A DNA stretch of 64,000 bases from Pseudomonadota bacterium (GCA_018240895.1 JAFEEX010000001.1:33210-97209); one strand, 5' to 3'; positions 23,986 through 33,408 are shown, counted from the stretch's first letter. The notes: generated by a model not told the origin, from the sequence alone. Numbers and translations: made by a program.

Positions 23986-25341
23986 TCATTCCATCAGCAT
24001 CCGCGCCCGCCGTGCCTTCAGGGCATCACGAAGGCGCGCGAACCGGGACGTCACCAGCCCGCGCTGTTCCATCCAGGTCCAGTATTCACGGTATTTGGGA
24101 TCTTCCGCCAACAGATGCCGTTCCTCTGTCTTGGCGCGCCAGAAATAGATCGCGCTGATGCACCCCAGGAAAAAGGCATTGCGCACCGCATCGGCGAACG
24201 AACCGTTCGTCACCAGAAACGGCATGGACGCGAACCACCAGAACAGGTTTTTTGACAAATAGGCCGGATGGCGGCTGAAGGCATAGGGGCCGTTGGTCAG
24301 CACTCCGCGATAGGTCAGGTTGGAAAAACGGATGCCGAAGGCAACCGTGGCCCAGGCGTAGATTGCGGTCAGCATCGCCAGCAGCGCGGCCCATGCCCAC
24401 ATCAGCGTATCATGCCCGGCCAGAACGCGGACCCAGTTGTTGTCGCCATCAGTGGCGGCAAGGTAGAACAGTGGGCGATCCGCCGGGCTCATCACCTGAA
24501 ACGGCGGATAACATAGCAGCGCCGCCACCCACCCGGCCAGAAACGGATTGGCAGAGCGGATCTGCGCATCAAGCGGCTTCATCGTCAGGATATAGCCAAC
24601 CGTGCCGATCTGTTCGTCCAGCACGAACATCAGCGTGATCAGCAGTCCGGCCACGCCCACCGGCCCCGCCAGCATCGTGCCCCAATCCGGCGTGACCAGA
24701 TTGGCAAAGCCGCCCGGCACGATCGAAATCATGAAGGCGGTGAAAAACCCCTTCACCGCCCAGGCGCGCAGATGAATCCGCACCTGATTGCGGTCATAGG
24801 GTTCGCGTCCGATCAGCATGGCACCGAAATGCCAGCACGGATCACGCGGCTGAACCAGCACCCGGTCCAGCCACATGACATAGGGCACGGACAGCACCAG
24901 CAGCGGCAGCAACATCGCGCCCAGAACGTGCATCGCGATCAGATAGGGAGGCTGCCAATACCATCGCCCCAGGCAATAGAGCACCGCGATCAGGGTCCAG
25001 GTTGCCCACAGCCCGGCCAGCTTCGTTATCGAAACATCGACGACTGATCCCAGCGAGCGCGGGTTGGACCAGTCGATCCCGGTTGAAGGGCGGCGGTGAA
25101 CCCTGTCGACAAACACCGACCAGGCGACCATCGGCAGCGCCGTGGCCAGCAATCCGGTCAGCGCCGCGTTCGGCCCGGTGAGCCGTTCACGCGGGCCGGG
25201 CAGATCGAACGCCGCGCCGATCTGCGGCCAGAAATGACACAGACAAATCCACGCCAGCAAACCCGCCACGCCGCACAGCCCGACCGCCGCCGAGACATCG
25301 CTCGGCGGCCTATGATCGGCCACGGGTGCGCGTGTATCCAT
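23986..25341 (-). CDS. Large ICMT/phospholipid-methyltransferase-like membrane protein
   Basis: A 451-residue polytopic inner-membrane protein with about ten hydrophobic helices. Only the C-terminal quarter is recognisable: NGPYAFSRHPAYLSKNLFWW and EERHLLAEDPKYREYW are the SAM- and substrate-binding motifs of isoprenylcysteine carboxyl methyltransferase and PEMT-like enzymes. The N-terminal 300 residues form an additional membrane domain without a motif I know. Bacteria do not have prenylated CaaX proteins of their own, so the substrate is probably a lipid or hydrophobic small molecule. A leaderless-type -10 box precedes it. Confidence 0.75.
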   Translation of the reverse strand: MDTRAPVADHRPPSDVSAAVGLCGVAGLLAWICLCHFWPQIGAAFDLPGPRERLTGPNAALTGLLATALPMVAWSVFVDRVHRRPSTGIDWSNPRSLGSVVDVSITKLAGLWATWTLIAVLYCLGRWYWQPPYLIAMHVLGAMLLPLLVLSVPYVMWLDRVLVQPRDPCWHFGAMLIGREPYDRNQVRIHLRAWAVKGFFTAFMISIVPGGFANLVTPDWGTMLAGPVGVAGLLITLMFVLDEQIGTVGYILTMKPLDAQIRSANPFLAGWVAALLCYPPFQVMSPADRPLFYLAATDGDNNWVRVLAGHDTLMWAWAALLAMLTAIYAWATVAFGIRFSNLTYRGVLTNGPYAFSRHPAYLSKNLFWWFASMPFLVTNGSFADAVRNAFFLGCISAIYFWRAKTEERHLLAEDPKYREYWTWMEQRGLVTSRFARLRDALKARRARMLME

Positions 25342-25347
25342 GGTGCC

Positions 25348-25353
25348 GACCTA
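25348..25353 (-). promoter_or_regulatory. -10 box TAGGTC, leaderless geometry for the ICMT-like gene
   Basis: On the reverse strand TAGGTC ends 6 nt before the ATG at 25341. Confidence 0.45.
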
Positions 25354-25407
25354 TCGGCAAAGGGTTAAGGCCGCGGTAACGTACTTTGCGGGACACACGG
25401 GGCCGCA

Positions 25408-26751
25408 CTAACGCAGGGCGTTGATCTTGCCGCTGTCATCCAGCACATACAGCGTGTTGCCCGCCACGATTGGTGCCAGAGTGATCGGTGCGCCAATCTT
25501 GGTCAGCATGGTGGGCGCGCCATCTGCCACTGCCGCGGAATAGATCTGCCCGTCTGAATTGGCGAACCACAGCCGGTCACCGGCCATCACCGGGCCGGTC
25601 CAATAAATGGCCCCCGACTTTTTCTCTTCCTTGTGATAACGCGCAAGCTGCGTGATCCAGCGGACCTTGCCGTTGGCGCGCGATATGCACAGCAGCTTGG
25701 CATCGTCGGTAAGGGTGAATATCCAGTCGCCCGCAATCGCCGGGGTGGAAATGCCGGCCAGATTGAGTTCCCAGATGCGCTGGCCCGAAACCAGTTCATA
25801 GGCGGCCATGCGTCCGCCCTGCCCCAGCGCGAATACCCGTCCACGATCGATGATCGGATCGGCATCGATATCGGTCAGCACCCCAACAGAGGTGGACAGC
25901 GAGGTGCGCGCCAGCGCGTCAGCCCAGGTCTGGCGGCCATTCTCATACCGATAAGCAACCAGTTCGCCGGTAGAATAGCCGGCAATCACCGTGCCCTGCC
26001 CCGCCGCCGGGGCGGCAACACCGAACACTCCGGTCTGCCCGGTAGCGGCCACTTCGTTCCACTGGGTCTTGCCGTCGGCGACGTTGAGCGAAACGATCTG
26101 GTTGTCGATGGTCATGACATAGACTGAACCGAAGGCAATCGTTGGCGATCCGCGCAGTGGACCGGCCGGCTTTACCTTCCACAGCAGCTTGCCATCTTTG
26201 GCATCCAGCGCGGCGACTTCACCCAGGCCGGTGGTGACATAAACCTTGCCATCGGCAAAGCTGGCACCGCCGCCGTAGATCGAATTGTCGCCATCACCCT
26301 TTATCTCGAAACCCTGGGTCCAGCGGCGCGCGCCGGTGGCCGCGTCAAAGGCGCTGACCACCCCGTCAGTACCCATGGCAAACAATTGCCCGCCGCCAAC
26401 CACCGGAGCGGCGGCCAGACGGCGCTTTTTGCCCGAACCAGCAATCGCGGCCGTCCACGAATGAGCCGGCGCGCTACCCAGCGCCAGATTGCCATAGCTC
26501 TTGCCCGCATTGCCCCCGGCCTGCGGCCAATCGGCATTGGTTTCCGCTGGCGGAACGATCACCGCAATCCCGGCCATGGCCGGATCGACCTTCGCGCCCG
26601 ATTCGACCCGGCTGAGGATCGGCACGCGGTTGCCCACCGTGGGGGTGGAAGGCTTGCCCTTGCCCCCAAACACGCCGCAGCCGGACAGGCCAAGGACCAG
26701 CGCGAGTGCAAGCGGCGCAGCGAGCGAGCGGGAGCGGGGGAATGAAAGCAT
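25408..26751 (-). CDS. bamB: Outer-membrane assembly lipoprotein BamB-like (PQQ-type beta-propeller)
   Basis: A 447-residue lipoprotein with lipobox LGLSGC near residue 22 and a beta-propeller of repeated blades. Each blade carries VSAFDAATGARRW-, VAALDAKDGKLLWKV- or VSLNVADGKTQW-type motifs. BamB is a scaffold lipoprotein of the BAM complex that folds outer-membrane beta-barrels. ATG 26751 has AAGGA about 10 nt upstream. An in-frame ATG at 26796 overlaps the upstream stop (ATGA) but would put 15 extra residues before the signal peptide. It is cotranscribed with the TPR gene, as in many proteobacteria. Confidence 0.9.
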   Translation of the reverse strand: MLSFPRSRSLAAPLALALVLGLSGCGVFGGKGKPSTPTVGNRVPILSRVESGAKVDPAMAGIAVIVPPAETNADWPQAGGNAGKSYGNLALGSAPAHSWTAAIAGSGKKRRLAAAPVVGGGQLFAMGTDGVVSAFDAATGARRWTQGFEIKGDGDNSIYGGGASFADGKVYVTTGLGEVAALDAKDGKLLWKVKPAGPLRGSPTIAFGSVYVMTIDNQIVSLNVADGKTQWNEVAATGQTGVFGVAAPAAGQGTVIAGYSTGELVAYRYENGRQTWADALARTSLSTSVGVLTDIDADPIIDRGRVFALGQGGRMAAYELVSGQRIWELNLAGISTPAIAGDWIFTLTDDAKLLCISRANGKVRWITQLARYHKEEKKSGAIYWTGPVMAGDRLWFANSDGQIYSAAVADGAPTMLTKIGAPITLAPIVAGNTLYVLDDSGKINALR

Positions 26752-26792
26752 CGGCGAATGATCCTTGATAGCGGTGCGGCGATGGGCACCAA

Positions 26793-27581
26793 TCATTTTT
26801 GCGGCGCAGCCGGGCTGGCGGCGCTGTCCGCAGCCGCATCGTCGGCCGCGGTGGTGGGCATATCGCCCGGATCGGCACCAAGCTGCCCGGCGATCAGCCG
26901 CACGCGGGCGCGCAGCGAATCCGGCACGCCTTTGTCCTTGGCAATGGCCGCAAACAGCGGTCCGGCCAGATCGGGCTTGCCCTGTTTGAGATAGGCCAGC
27001 GCAACCAGCTCACCCGCCCCGCCAAACCAGGCGTTGCCGGGCACCGCCAGCGGCTTCAGCTTGTCGATCACCTGCTGCGGGGGCATGGCGTCAAAACGCA
27101 TCGAAACTTCGCGCAAGGTGGCCAGATCGCGATAGGGCTGCGGCGCGCTGGTATCTGCGGCGACGGCGGCAAATGCCTTGGCCGCATCATCAGTCTTGCC
27201 CTGCTGCTGCATGATTCCGGCCGCAATCATGGCGGCAACGGCCTTGCTGCCGGCGCTGCCATCCTTGGCCAGCGCGTTCAAATCCTGCAGCGCGCCATCG
27301 GCAGCGCCGGGTCCGGCGGCCAATTTCTCCAGCGCCAGAATGGTCTTTTCGCTGCGTTCTTCCGCAGCCTGCTTCTGACTGTGATCCCAATAGAGATAGC
27401 CGCCCAGCGCCGCCAGCCCCAGCGCGATCGCGCCGCCAATCAGTTTGCCATAACGCGTGAAGGCCGAAACCATCTGATCTTCGCGCAGCGCTTCGTCCAC
27501 CTCGCGGATGAAACCGTCCTGCTGCGCAGAGAGCCGGTCATTGCCAAGGGACTTGTTCGAACTGTCGGGAGGAAGGGCCAA
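26793..27581 (-). CDS. Membrane-anchored TPR-like protein (YfgM/DUF2133-like)
   Basis: A 262-residue protein with a short cytoplasmic N-terminus, one transmembrane helix (about 45-65, LIGGAIALGLAALGGYLYW) and a periplasmic alpha-helical region built of TPR-like repeats. It has a low-complexity Ala/Asp/Pro tail. In proteobacteria this protein sits next to bamB and links SecYEG with periplasmic chaperones. I prefer the TTG start at 27581 (GAAGG upstream, giving MALPPDSS...) over an in-frame ATG at 27683, because the extra 34 residues look like non-coding leader. The gene order TPR-bamB supports the assignment. Confidence 0.8.
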   Translation of the reverse strand: MALPPDSSNKSLGNDRLSAQQDGFIREVDEALREDQMVSAFTRYGKLIGGAIALGLAALGGYLYWDHSQKQAAEERSEKTILALEKLAAGPGAADGALQDLNALAKDGSAGSKAVAAMIAAGIMQQQGKTDDAAKAFAAVAADTSAPQPYRDLATLREVSMRFDAMPPQQVIDKLKPLAVPGNAWFGGAGELVALAYLKQGKPDLAGPLFAAIAKDKGVPDSLRARVRLIAGQLGADPGDMPTTAADDAAADSAASPAAPQK

Positions 27582-27698
27582 GATTGTGTGCCTTCGCTGG
27601 CTGGTTAACGCGGGTGCCGGCTGTTTAGCGAATGGGCGCGCCTTTTCAACGCCTGTTCTGTGCGTATTCCCCCGTGAAGCCACGGTGAATGGACCGGA

Positions 27699-28847
27699 TC
27701 AGGGAAATGCCGTGCGTCCCATCGTCCCGGCATAGACCCGGCGATAGGCCGCAACCATCGCCGCTTCATCATATTCCGCCTCTGCCCTGGCCCGATTTGC
27801 CGCGCCGATCGCTTTGCGAGCGGCAGGATCAGCAGCCAGCCCGGCCAGCCTTTCAGCCAGGGCATCGTCATCACCCGCCGGGGCAAGCCACGGCCGGTTT
27901 TCCGCCGCGACCATCGCTTCCACATCGCCGACCCGCGGGCTGACCACTGCCAGCCGCGCCGCCATCGCTTCTACCACAGAGATCGGGAACTGTTCGCTGT
28001 CCGATGACAGGGCGAACAGATCGAACAGCCCCAGCACCCTGGCCGGATCGGCCACGAAGCCGGGCAGGTGCAGGCGGTGAGCCACGCCCAGCCGCTCAGC
28101 CTCGGCGCGGATCGCATCGCGTTCCGGCCCTTCGCCAACAATCACCAATTGCCATTCTTCCGGCAGGCGGGCGAAAGCGCGGACCAGCCGCGGCAGGTTC
28201 TTGACCGCGCGCAGCCCGGCCAATGTGCCCAGCCAGAATTCGTCCGGGCGCTTGACCACGCGCGGCAGGGCATCGGGCCGCACGGCTTCGCCATAGTGAT
28301 GGACCGGAATGCCGTTGGCGATGCGGTGAACCATCCGGCGCGGCTGATGCCAGGTTTGCCGGGCAATCTCCTCCAGCCGCCGGGAGGGCACGATCAGCCC
28401 CTGCGCCCGGGTCAACGCCACCCGGCGATAGAGATTGCGCGAAGGTTTCAGCCGCCGCGCCTCGTCCTCGTTGAAGCCGTCTTCATGGTGAACCAGCGGC
28501 GGCAGGCCCAGCGCCTCTGCAAACAGGGTATGGGCCATGACCGCGTCCATCGCGCCCCAGTTATAGGTCAGCACCAGATCATAACCCAGCATCGCCCGGG
28601 CCAGCGCCTGTAACCGGCGTGGAAATGGCCGTCCGGACAGCGCCGGAAAATCCCCCGAATAATCCACGATCACACTGTTATCGACCGCCCGCGCCGCGCC
28701 CAGTTCATCCGGCACGGCGGAAACCACGCTGTGTTCCGCCGCGCGGCCAAAGGCGTTCATCAGCTTTGCCGCGCGCAGTTCCTTGCCCCCTGGCGAAAAG
28801 CTGGAATGCAGGTGAAGCAGCCGCGTCCCGGCGCGCCGCGCGTTCAT
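27699..28847 (-). CDS. GT4-family glycosyltransferase
   Basis: A 382-residue GT-B fold glycosyltransferase. The N-terminal domain (LLHLHSSFSPGGKELRAAKLMNAF) is the acceptor side. The C-terminal domain is the GT4 donor-binding half, with LGTLAGLRAVKNLPRLVRAF, VIVGEGPERDAIR and the E-x7-E motif in SSDSEQFPISVVEAMA. It probably transfers a sugar to a lipid or surface polysaccharide. Its ATG overlaps the stop of the alpha/beta hydrolase (ATGA). No other glycan genes are nearby, so the acceptor is unknown. Confidence 0.88.
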   Translation of the reverse strand: MNARRAGTRLLHLHSSFSPGGKELRAAKLMNAFGRAAEHSVVSAVPDELGAARAVDNSVIVDYSGDFPALSGRPFPRRLQALARAMLGYDLVLTYNWGAMDAVMAHTLFAEALGLPPLVHHEDGFNEDEARRLKPSRNLYRRVALTRAQGLIVPSRRLEEIARQTWHQPRRMVHRIANGIPVHHYGEAVRPDALPRVVKRPDEFWLGTLAGLRAVKNLPRLVRAFARLPEEWQLVIVGEGPERDAIRAEAERLGVAHRLHLPGFVADPARVLGLFDLFALSSDSEQFPISVVEAMAARLAVVSPRVGDVEAMVAAENRPWLAPAGDDDALAERLAGLAADPAARKAIGAANRARAEAEYDEAAMVAAYRRVYAGTMGRTAFP

Positions 28848-29701
28848 GCAACGCGCGCCAGCAGGCGGTCGATCGCCGCTTGCGATTCGGGTTCATCCAG
28901 CATCGGGGCATGGCCCACACCGGGAACGGTCACCGTATCGGCATCGGGCAGGATCGCCGCCATCCGTTGATAAACCGCCGGGGCCAGCACGTCTGACAGG
29001 GCACCGCGCAGCAGCGACACCGGCCTGCCTTGCAGCGCGGCAATCGCCGGCCACAGGTCAACCGGCGGAGCGGCCTGTTCGGCGGTCAGCAGATCAGCGA
29101 TTTTCATGTCGTAATCGAACAATATCCGTCCGTTATCGCCCAGCGCCATGCACCGTTTGGCCACTGCCAGCCACTGGGCAACGGTATAGCCGGGAAAAGC
29201 GCTGCCCTGCGATTCCTCAAGCGCGCGCACCGCGTGCATCCAGGTGGGAAAGCTGCGCCCCTGCCCGACATAGCCGCGAATCCGTTCCAGCCCGGCCGGA
29301 TCAATCTCTGGTCCGACATCGTTGAGCAAAGCGCCGGCCAGTCGCTGCGGCACGGTCAAGGCCATGATCATGGTCAGCAGCCCGCCCAGGGATGTGCCGA
29401 TCGCCACCACCCGGTCAAGCCCGTGCTGATCGAACAGCTCGCCCAGATCCTCAGCATATTGCAGCGGGTTATAGCTTGCCGAATCCTTGGCATAGGCGCT
29501 GTCGCCGCGGCCGCGCAGATCAACGCACAGTACCCGCCATTCCCCCGCCAGCCGATCGGCCACGTGCTCAAAATCACGGGCGTTGCGCGTCAGTCCGGGC
29601 AGGCACAGCATCGCTGGACGATCATCACGCCCCGGATAATCGCGAAAATGCAGCTTCAGGCCATCACGGCTCGTCCAGAAACGGTCGGCGTATGCGGTCA
29701 T
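28844..29701 (-). CDS. Alpha/beta hydrolase
   Basis: A 285-residue alpha/beta-hydrolase-fold enzyme. It has the oxyanion region CLPGLTRNARDF, the nucleophile elbow G-T-S-L-G-G, an acid in the RGALSDVLAP region and the catalytic His in VPGVGHAPML. The fold resembles small-molecule hydrolases of the MhpC/BphD or haloperoxidase type; the substrate is not predictable. ATG 29701 is chosen over a long upstream in-frame extension that runs antisense through selO. It is followed by an overlapping glycosyltransferase gene and is divergent from selO with a 66-bp gap. Confidence 0.88.
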   Translation of the reverse strand: MTAYADRFWTSRDGLKLHFRDYPGRDDRPAMLCLPGLTRNARDFEHVADRLAGEWRVLCVDLRGRGDSAYAKDSASYNPLQYAEDLGELFDQHGLDRVVAIGTSLGGLLTMIMALTVPQRLAGALLNDVGPEIDPAGLERIRGYVGQGRSFPTWMHAVRALEESQGSAFPGYTVAQWLAVAKRCMALGDNGRILFDYDMKIADLLTAEQAAPPVDLWPAIAALQGRPVSLLRGALSDVLAPAVYQRMAAILPDADTVTVPGVGHAPMLDEPESQAAIDRLLARVA

Positions 29702-29767
29702 GATGGGTGGATGGATCCCTGTGCGGTGCGGCTTGTGCAATGGCGCGTTCGTCCCCACTATTGCCAG

Positions 29768-31159
29768 ATGCGCGCAGAACCGCAAGCCGCCCCCTACAGA
29801 CCCGATGTCCCGGTCCTGGCGCTTGCGCCGTGGCTGGCCGATCCGGTGCGCCCGGCGCCCTTCCCCGAAACCAGGCTGCGGTTCCGCAACCGGCGGTGGG
29901 ATACGGCGGTGGGGCTGGACGGCCTGAGCGACCAGCAATGGACCGCGCATTTCGGGCGTTTTGATCCGCTGGCGGATAACCTGCCGCAGCCGCTGGCACT
30001 GCGTTATCACGGGCATCAGTTCAGGGTCTATAACCCGGAACTGGGCGATGGTCGCGGTTTTCTGTTCGCGCAACTTCGCGATGGTGCAGACCGTTTGCTC
30101 GATCTGGGAACCAAGGGTTCCGGCCAGACCCCGTGGAGCCGCCAGGGTGATGGCCGCCTGACGCTGAAAGGCGCAGTGCGCGAAATCCTGGCGACCGAGA
30201 TGCTGGAGGCGCTGGGGGTAAACACCAGCAAGACCTTCTCCGTGATCGAAACCGGGGAAGAGCTGTTTCGGCAGGACGAGCCTTCTCCCACCCGGGCCGC
30301 GGTAATGGTCCGGCTTAGCCACGGGCATATCCGCATCGGCACGTTCCAGCGCCTGATCTATCTGGACCAGCGCGATCATATGGAACAGCTCGTCACCTAT
30401 TGTCTGGCGCAATATCCCGGCCCCCTGCCTCCGCCAGATATGCCGGGGCGCGATGAACCTGCGGTGATCCTGCTGCATCAGGTGGTGGAACGCCTGGCCC
30501 TGCTGGCCGCGCAGTGGGCAGTGGCCGGTTTTGTTCACGGCGTGCTGAATACCGATAACATGAACATCAGCGGCGAAAGTTTCGATTACGGACCGTGGCG
30601 CTGGCTGCCGCGCTGGGATCCGTCTTTCACGGCTGCCTATTTCGATCAGTCCGGGCTCTATGCCTTTGGCCGTCAGGCGGAAGCGCTGCACTGGAATTGC
30701 GGCCAGCTTGCCGTGGCCCTGCGCCTGCTGGCCGACAGCGAACCGCTGATCGCCGCGCTCAATCGTTTTCCGCAGCTTTATCAGCAGGCATTGGCGCGCC
30801 AGTTCCTGTGGCGACTGGGGCTTTCTTCTCGCGGGTTTGAAACGGATGGCGCGCTGATCGCACTGGCCGAGCGCGAGATGCGCGATAGTGGGGTTTCGCC
30901 TGACGCCTTCTTCCACCATCACCGGTTTGGCAAGGGGGCCAGCGGGCACTTCGCTGCGGCGATCAGCCCGTACCAACCCGTGGGTGATCCGCACGACCTG
31001 TGGGACGAGGACAAAGCACCTTCCCTGCTGATAGAACAGGTGGAAACCATCTGGCAGGCTATTGCCGACTACGATGATTGGGAACCGCTTACCCATCAGG
31101 TTGATGCAATTCGCCGGCTTGGCGCGGCGCTTGGCACGCCTCCGCTAACAGTTTCATAA
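29768..31159 (+). CDS. selO: Protein adenylyltransferase SelO (YdiU/UPF0061)
   Basis: A 463-residue pseudokinase-fold AMPylase that transfers AMP to Ser/Thr/Tyr of redox proteins. The family blocks are LRYHGHQFRVYNPELGDGRG, GTKGSGQTPWSRQGDGRLTL (nucleotide binding, with the Lys and GSGxTPxSR loop) and the metal/active-site NTDNMNISGESFDYGPW. The length is shorter than the E. coli enzyme, and a C-terminal Cys-x-x-Sec/Cys pair is not present. ATG 29768 matches the family N-terminus, because further upstream sequence overlaps the hydrolase. It is linked by knowledge of the family to oxidative stress. Confidence 0.94.
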   Translation: MRAEPQAAPYRPDVPVLALAPWLADPVRPAPFPETRLRFRNRRWDTAVGLDGLSDQQWTAHFGRFDPLADNLPQPLALRYHGHQFRVYNPELGDGRGFLFAQLRDGADRLLDLGTKGSGQTPWSRQGDGRLTLKGAVREILATEMLEALGVNTSKTFSVIETGEELFRQDEPSPTRAAVMVRLSHGHIRIGTFQRLIYLDQRDHMEQLVTYCLAQYPGPLPPPDMPGRDEPAVILLHQVVERLALLAAQWAVAGFVHGVLNTDNMNISGESFDYGPWRWLPRWDPSFTAAYFDQSGLYAFGRQAEALHWNCGQLAVALRLLADSEPLIAALNRFPQLYQQALARQFLWRLGLSSRGFETDGALIALAEREMRDSGVSPDAFFHHHRFGKGASGHFAAAISPYQPVGDPHDLWDEDKAPSLLIEQVETIWQAIADYDDWEPLTHQVDAIRRLGAALGTPPLTVS

Positions 31160-31268
31160 GTGGTCAGGTTTACCAGATGCTGCAAACCTTTCCATCTGCG
31201 CCTTCAGCGGCTAAGGGGCCAAGGTTGGCCGGGGTCGCATCCGGTCCGGTTGGGGGCAGGACGATAAC

Positions 31269-32684
31269 TTGAGCGCGACAGATATCATTTCCTACGAGCC
31301 GGCAACCGGGGCCGAATTGTGGCGCGGACGCCGCGGCCATGTCGATGAAGTGGTCGCCCGCGCCCGGCGCGCCTGGCCGGCCTGGGCCGCGCAGCCACTT
31401 TCCACCCGGATGGAACTGGTCCGCCGCTTTGCCAACGAAGTGCGCAAGGACAGCGACAAGCTGGCGACGATGATCTCGCGGGAAACCGGCAAGCCGCTGT
31501 GGGAAGCGCGCACCGAAGTTGAAAGCGTGATCAACAAGGTTGAAATATCGATCCACGCCTATGCCGACCGGACATCGCAGCGCAAGCTGGACAACGCGCT
31601 GCAGGGTACGGCATCGCTGCGCCACAAACCGCACGGCGTCATGGCGGTGCTTGGCCCCTACAACTTCCCCGCGCACCTGCCCAACGGCCACATCGTGCCC
31701 GCGCTGATCGCGGGCAATGCGATTGTCTTCAAGCCTTCGGAAAAAACCCCGGCCACCGGCGAAATGCTGCTGCAATGCTTCCACCGGGCGGGAATTTCGG
31801 CTGCGGTGGTGCAATTGCTGGTTGGCGGCCCGGAAGAAGGCCAGGCACTGGTGGCCCACGACGGGATCGACGGTGTGCTGTTCACCGGATCCGCCCATGC
31901 CGGCATTGCCATCAACCGCAGGCTTGCCGCGCGGCCTGACAAGATCGTCGCGCTGGAAATGGGTGGCAACAATCCCATCGTGCTGTGGGACACCCCCAAG
32001 ATAACCGATGCCGCGGCGCTCGTGATTCAGTCCGCCTTCACCAGCGCCGGGCAGCGCTGCACCGCCGGACGACGCCTGATCATCAAAGCAAGTATGTACG
32101 ATGCCGTTATCGGAGAAGTACGCCGTCTGGCTGACCGGATCATCGTTGGCGCGCCGTTTGACGATCCCTCGCCGTTCATGGGGCCGGTGATTGACAACCT
32201 GGCGGCCGATGGCCTGACCGAAAGTTTCCTCTACCTGCTCAGCCACGGCGGCAAGCCGATCAAGCATCTGGTTCGCCCGCGTGATGATCTGCCGTTTCTT
32301 TCGCCCGCGATCATCGATGTCACGGCGGTAAAGGACCGGCCCGATGTCGAACTGTTCGGGCCGATGCTTCAGGTGATCAAGGTCAGCGATTTTGACGAAG
32401 CCATTGCCGAGGCCAACAGCACCCGCTTTGGCCTGTCGGCATCGCTGATCGGCGGAACGCCGGCTGAATACAACCGGTTCTGGGCCAATATCCGCGCCGG
32501 GGTGATCAACTGGAACCGCCCGACCAACGGCGCTTCATCATCCGCGCCGTTCGGCGGGGTTGGCCTGTCGGGCAATCATCGCCCCAGCGCCTATTACGCG
32601 GCAGACTATTGCGCCTATCCGGTTGCCTCGACCGAAATGGACCAGCCCCGCGCGATGATTGGTGTTGGCCTGCGCGAAGCATAG
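31269..32684 (+). CDS. astD: Succinylglutamate-semialdehyde dehydrogenase-like aldehyde dehydrogenase (AstD-like)
   Basis: A 471-residue NAD-dependent aldehyde dehydrogenase. It has the PYNFPAHLPNGHI and KPSEKTP cofactor segments, the FTGSAHAG glycine motif, the general base Glu in LEMGGNNP and the nucleophile Cys in SAGQRCTAGRR. These features resemble AstD of arginine catabolism (AST pathway). No astA, astB, astC or astE is in the window. The start is TTG 31269 with AGGA upstream. A role in arginine degradation is therefore an inference. The 109-bp upstream gap holds only a weak AGGTTT/AAACCT hairpin after selO. Confidence 0.8.
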   Translation: MSATDIISYEPATGAELWRGRRGHVDEVVARARRAWPAWAAQPLSTRMELVRRFANEVRKDSDKLATMISRETGKPLWEARTEVESVINKVEISIHAYADRTSQRKLDNALQGTASLRHKPHGVMAVLGPYNFPAHLPNGHIVPALIAGNAIVFKPSEKTPATGEMLLQCFHRAGISAAVVQLLVGGPEEGQALVAHDGIDGVLFTGSAHAGIAINRRLAARPDKIVALEMGGNNPIVLWDTPKITDAAALVIQSAFTSAGQRCTAGRRLIIKASMYDAVIGEVRRLADRIIVGAPFDDPSPFMGPVIDNLAADGLTESFLYLLSHGGKPIKHLVRPRDDLPFLSPAIIDVTAVKDRPDVELFGPMLQVIKVSDFDEAIAEANSTRFGLSASLIGGTPAEYNRFWANIRAGVINWNRPTNGASSSAPFGGVGLSGNHRPSAYYAADYCAYPVASTEMDQPRAMIGVGLREA

Positions 32685-32694
32685 GTTTTATCGT

Positions 32695-33408
32695 TTAAAT
32701 TTTGCTGGTTATCAGCGTTATTTCAGACAATTTGTCGTCACGGAGTCGCGCCGCGACCGCATAGCTTACCCCGGCCCCGACGCCCTGCAACAGATCATCG
32801 CCGCCTTCGCTTGAACGGCGCACCGTGTGGCCGGTGGCCCGGGCGCGCATGGCATAAAATGCAATGACGTCCGCTGGGGCAACCGGGGTAACGAAAGACA
32901 CGACCCGCAGCTTGCAGGTAGCCGAATCGACCCCGGCCGCCTGCCCGACGTGGCCCCGCGGATAGACATCAAACGGCGGTGCCAGCCGGGCCGCCCAGAT
33001 CGCGCTGTAACCCATCGCCGCAGCACAGCCCTTGCCGCCCAGCGCCAGGGCATCGGCAATGGCAGGCGCGGTGATTGCCCGGTCAAGCCGCGAGGTGCCG
33101 CGGGTTTCCACCGGGTCCGGCGCGGCTGCGATGGGGCCGCCCGCCAGTTGCACCGCCTGCGCCTTTGCCGCGTCGATTTCTTCGCGGGATCGGCGTTCTG
33201 GCGGGATTTCCGCACTTGCCGGTCCGCCCCCGGTCAGCGCCGCGCCGCCCTGATTCTGGTTGGCAAGATCTGGATCAGTCATGATCGGATCGTTCAGCGC
33301 GTTGGTCACCGCCGGATCACGGTCGATATTGGGATCCGCCGCCGGATCGGTTCCGCCGCATCCGATCAGGGCCAGGGAAACAAACACTATCAGCCAGCGC
33401 GGCACCAT
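32695..33408 (-). CDS. Lipoprotein of unknown function
   Basis: A 237-residue protein with a lipoprotein signal (about 1-17, SLALIGC), a disordered Asp/Pro/Asn/Gly-rich stretch (about 18-75) and a C-terminal globular domain. Two cysteines lie in that domain, in GKGCAAAMGYS and SATCKLRVVS. I do not recognise the family. ATG 33408 is chosen because it begins the signal peptide; the open frame extends 86 codons further but crosses a terminator hairpin. That structured RNA upstream may control it. Confidence 0.72.
   Translation of the reverse strand: MVPRWLIVFVSLALIGCGGTDPAADPNIDRDPAVTNALNDPIMTDPDLANQNQGGAALTGGGPASAEIPPERRSREEIDAAKAQAVQLAGGPIAAAPDPVETRGTSRLDRAITAPAIADALALGGKGCAAAMGYSAIWAARLAPPFDVYPRGHVGQAAGVDSATCKLRVVSFVTPVAPADVIAFYAMRARATGHTVRRSSEGGDDLLQGVGAGVSYAVAARLRDDKLSEITLITSKI

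Noticed and set aside
29030-29767. N-terminal extension of selO by 246 codons
   Set aside because: It overlaps the divergent hydrolase gene; the SelO family starts at about 29768 (MRAEPQ...).
28844-31096. 750-codon reverse frame that continues the alpha/beta hydrolase upstream through selO
   Set aside because: The hydrolase domain starts at 29701. The part beyond is antisense to selO, whose motifs are strongly conserved.
31166-31189. Terminator after selO (AGGTTT/AAACCT)
   Set aside because: A six-bp stem with a 12-nt loop is too weak to call; mentioned only as context.
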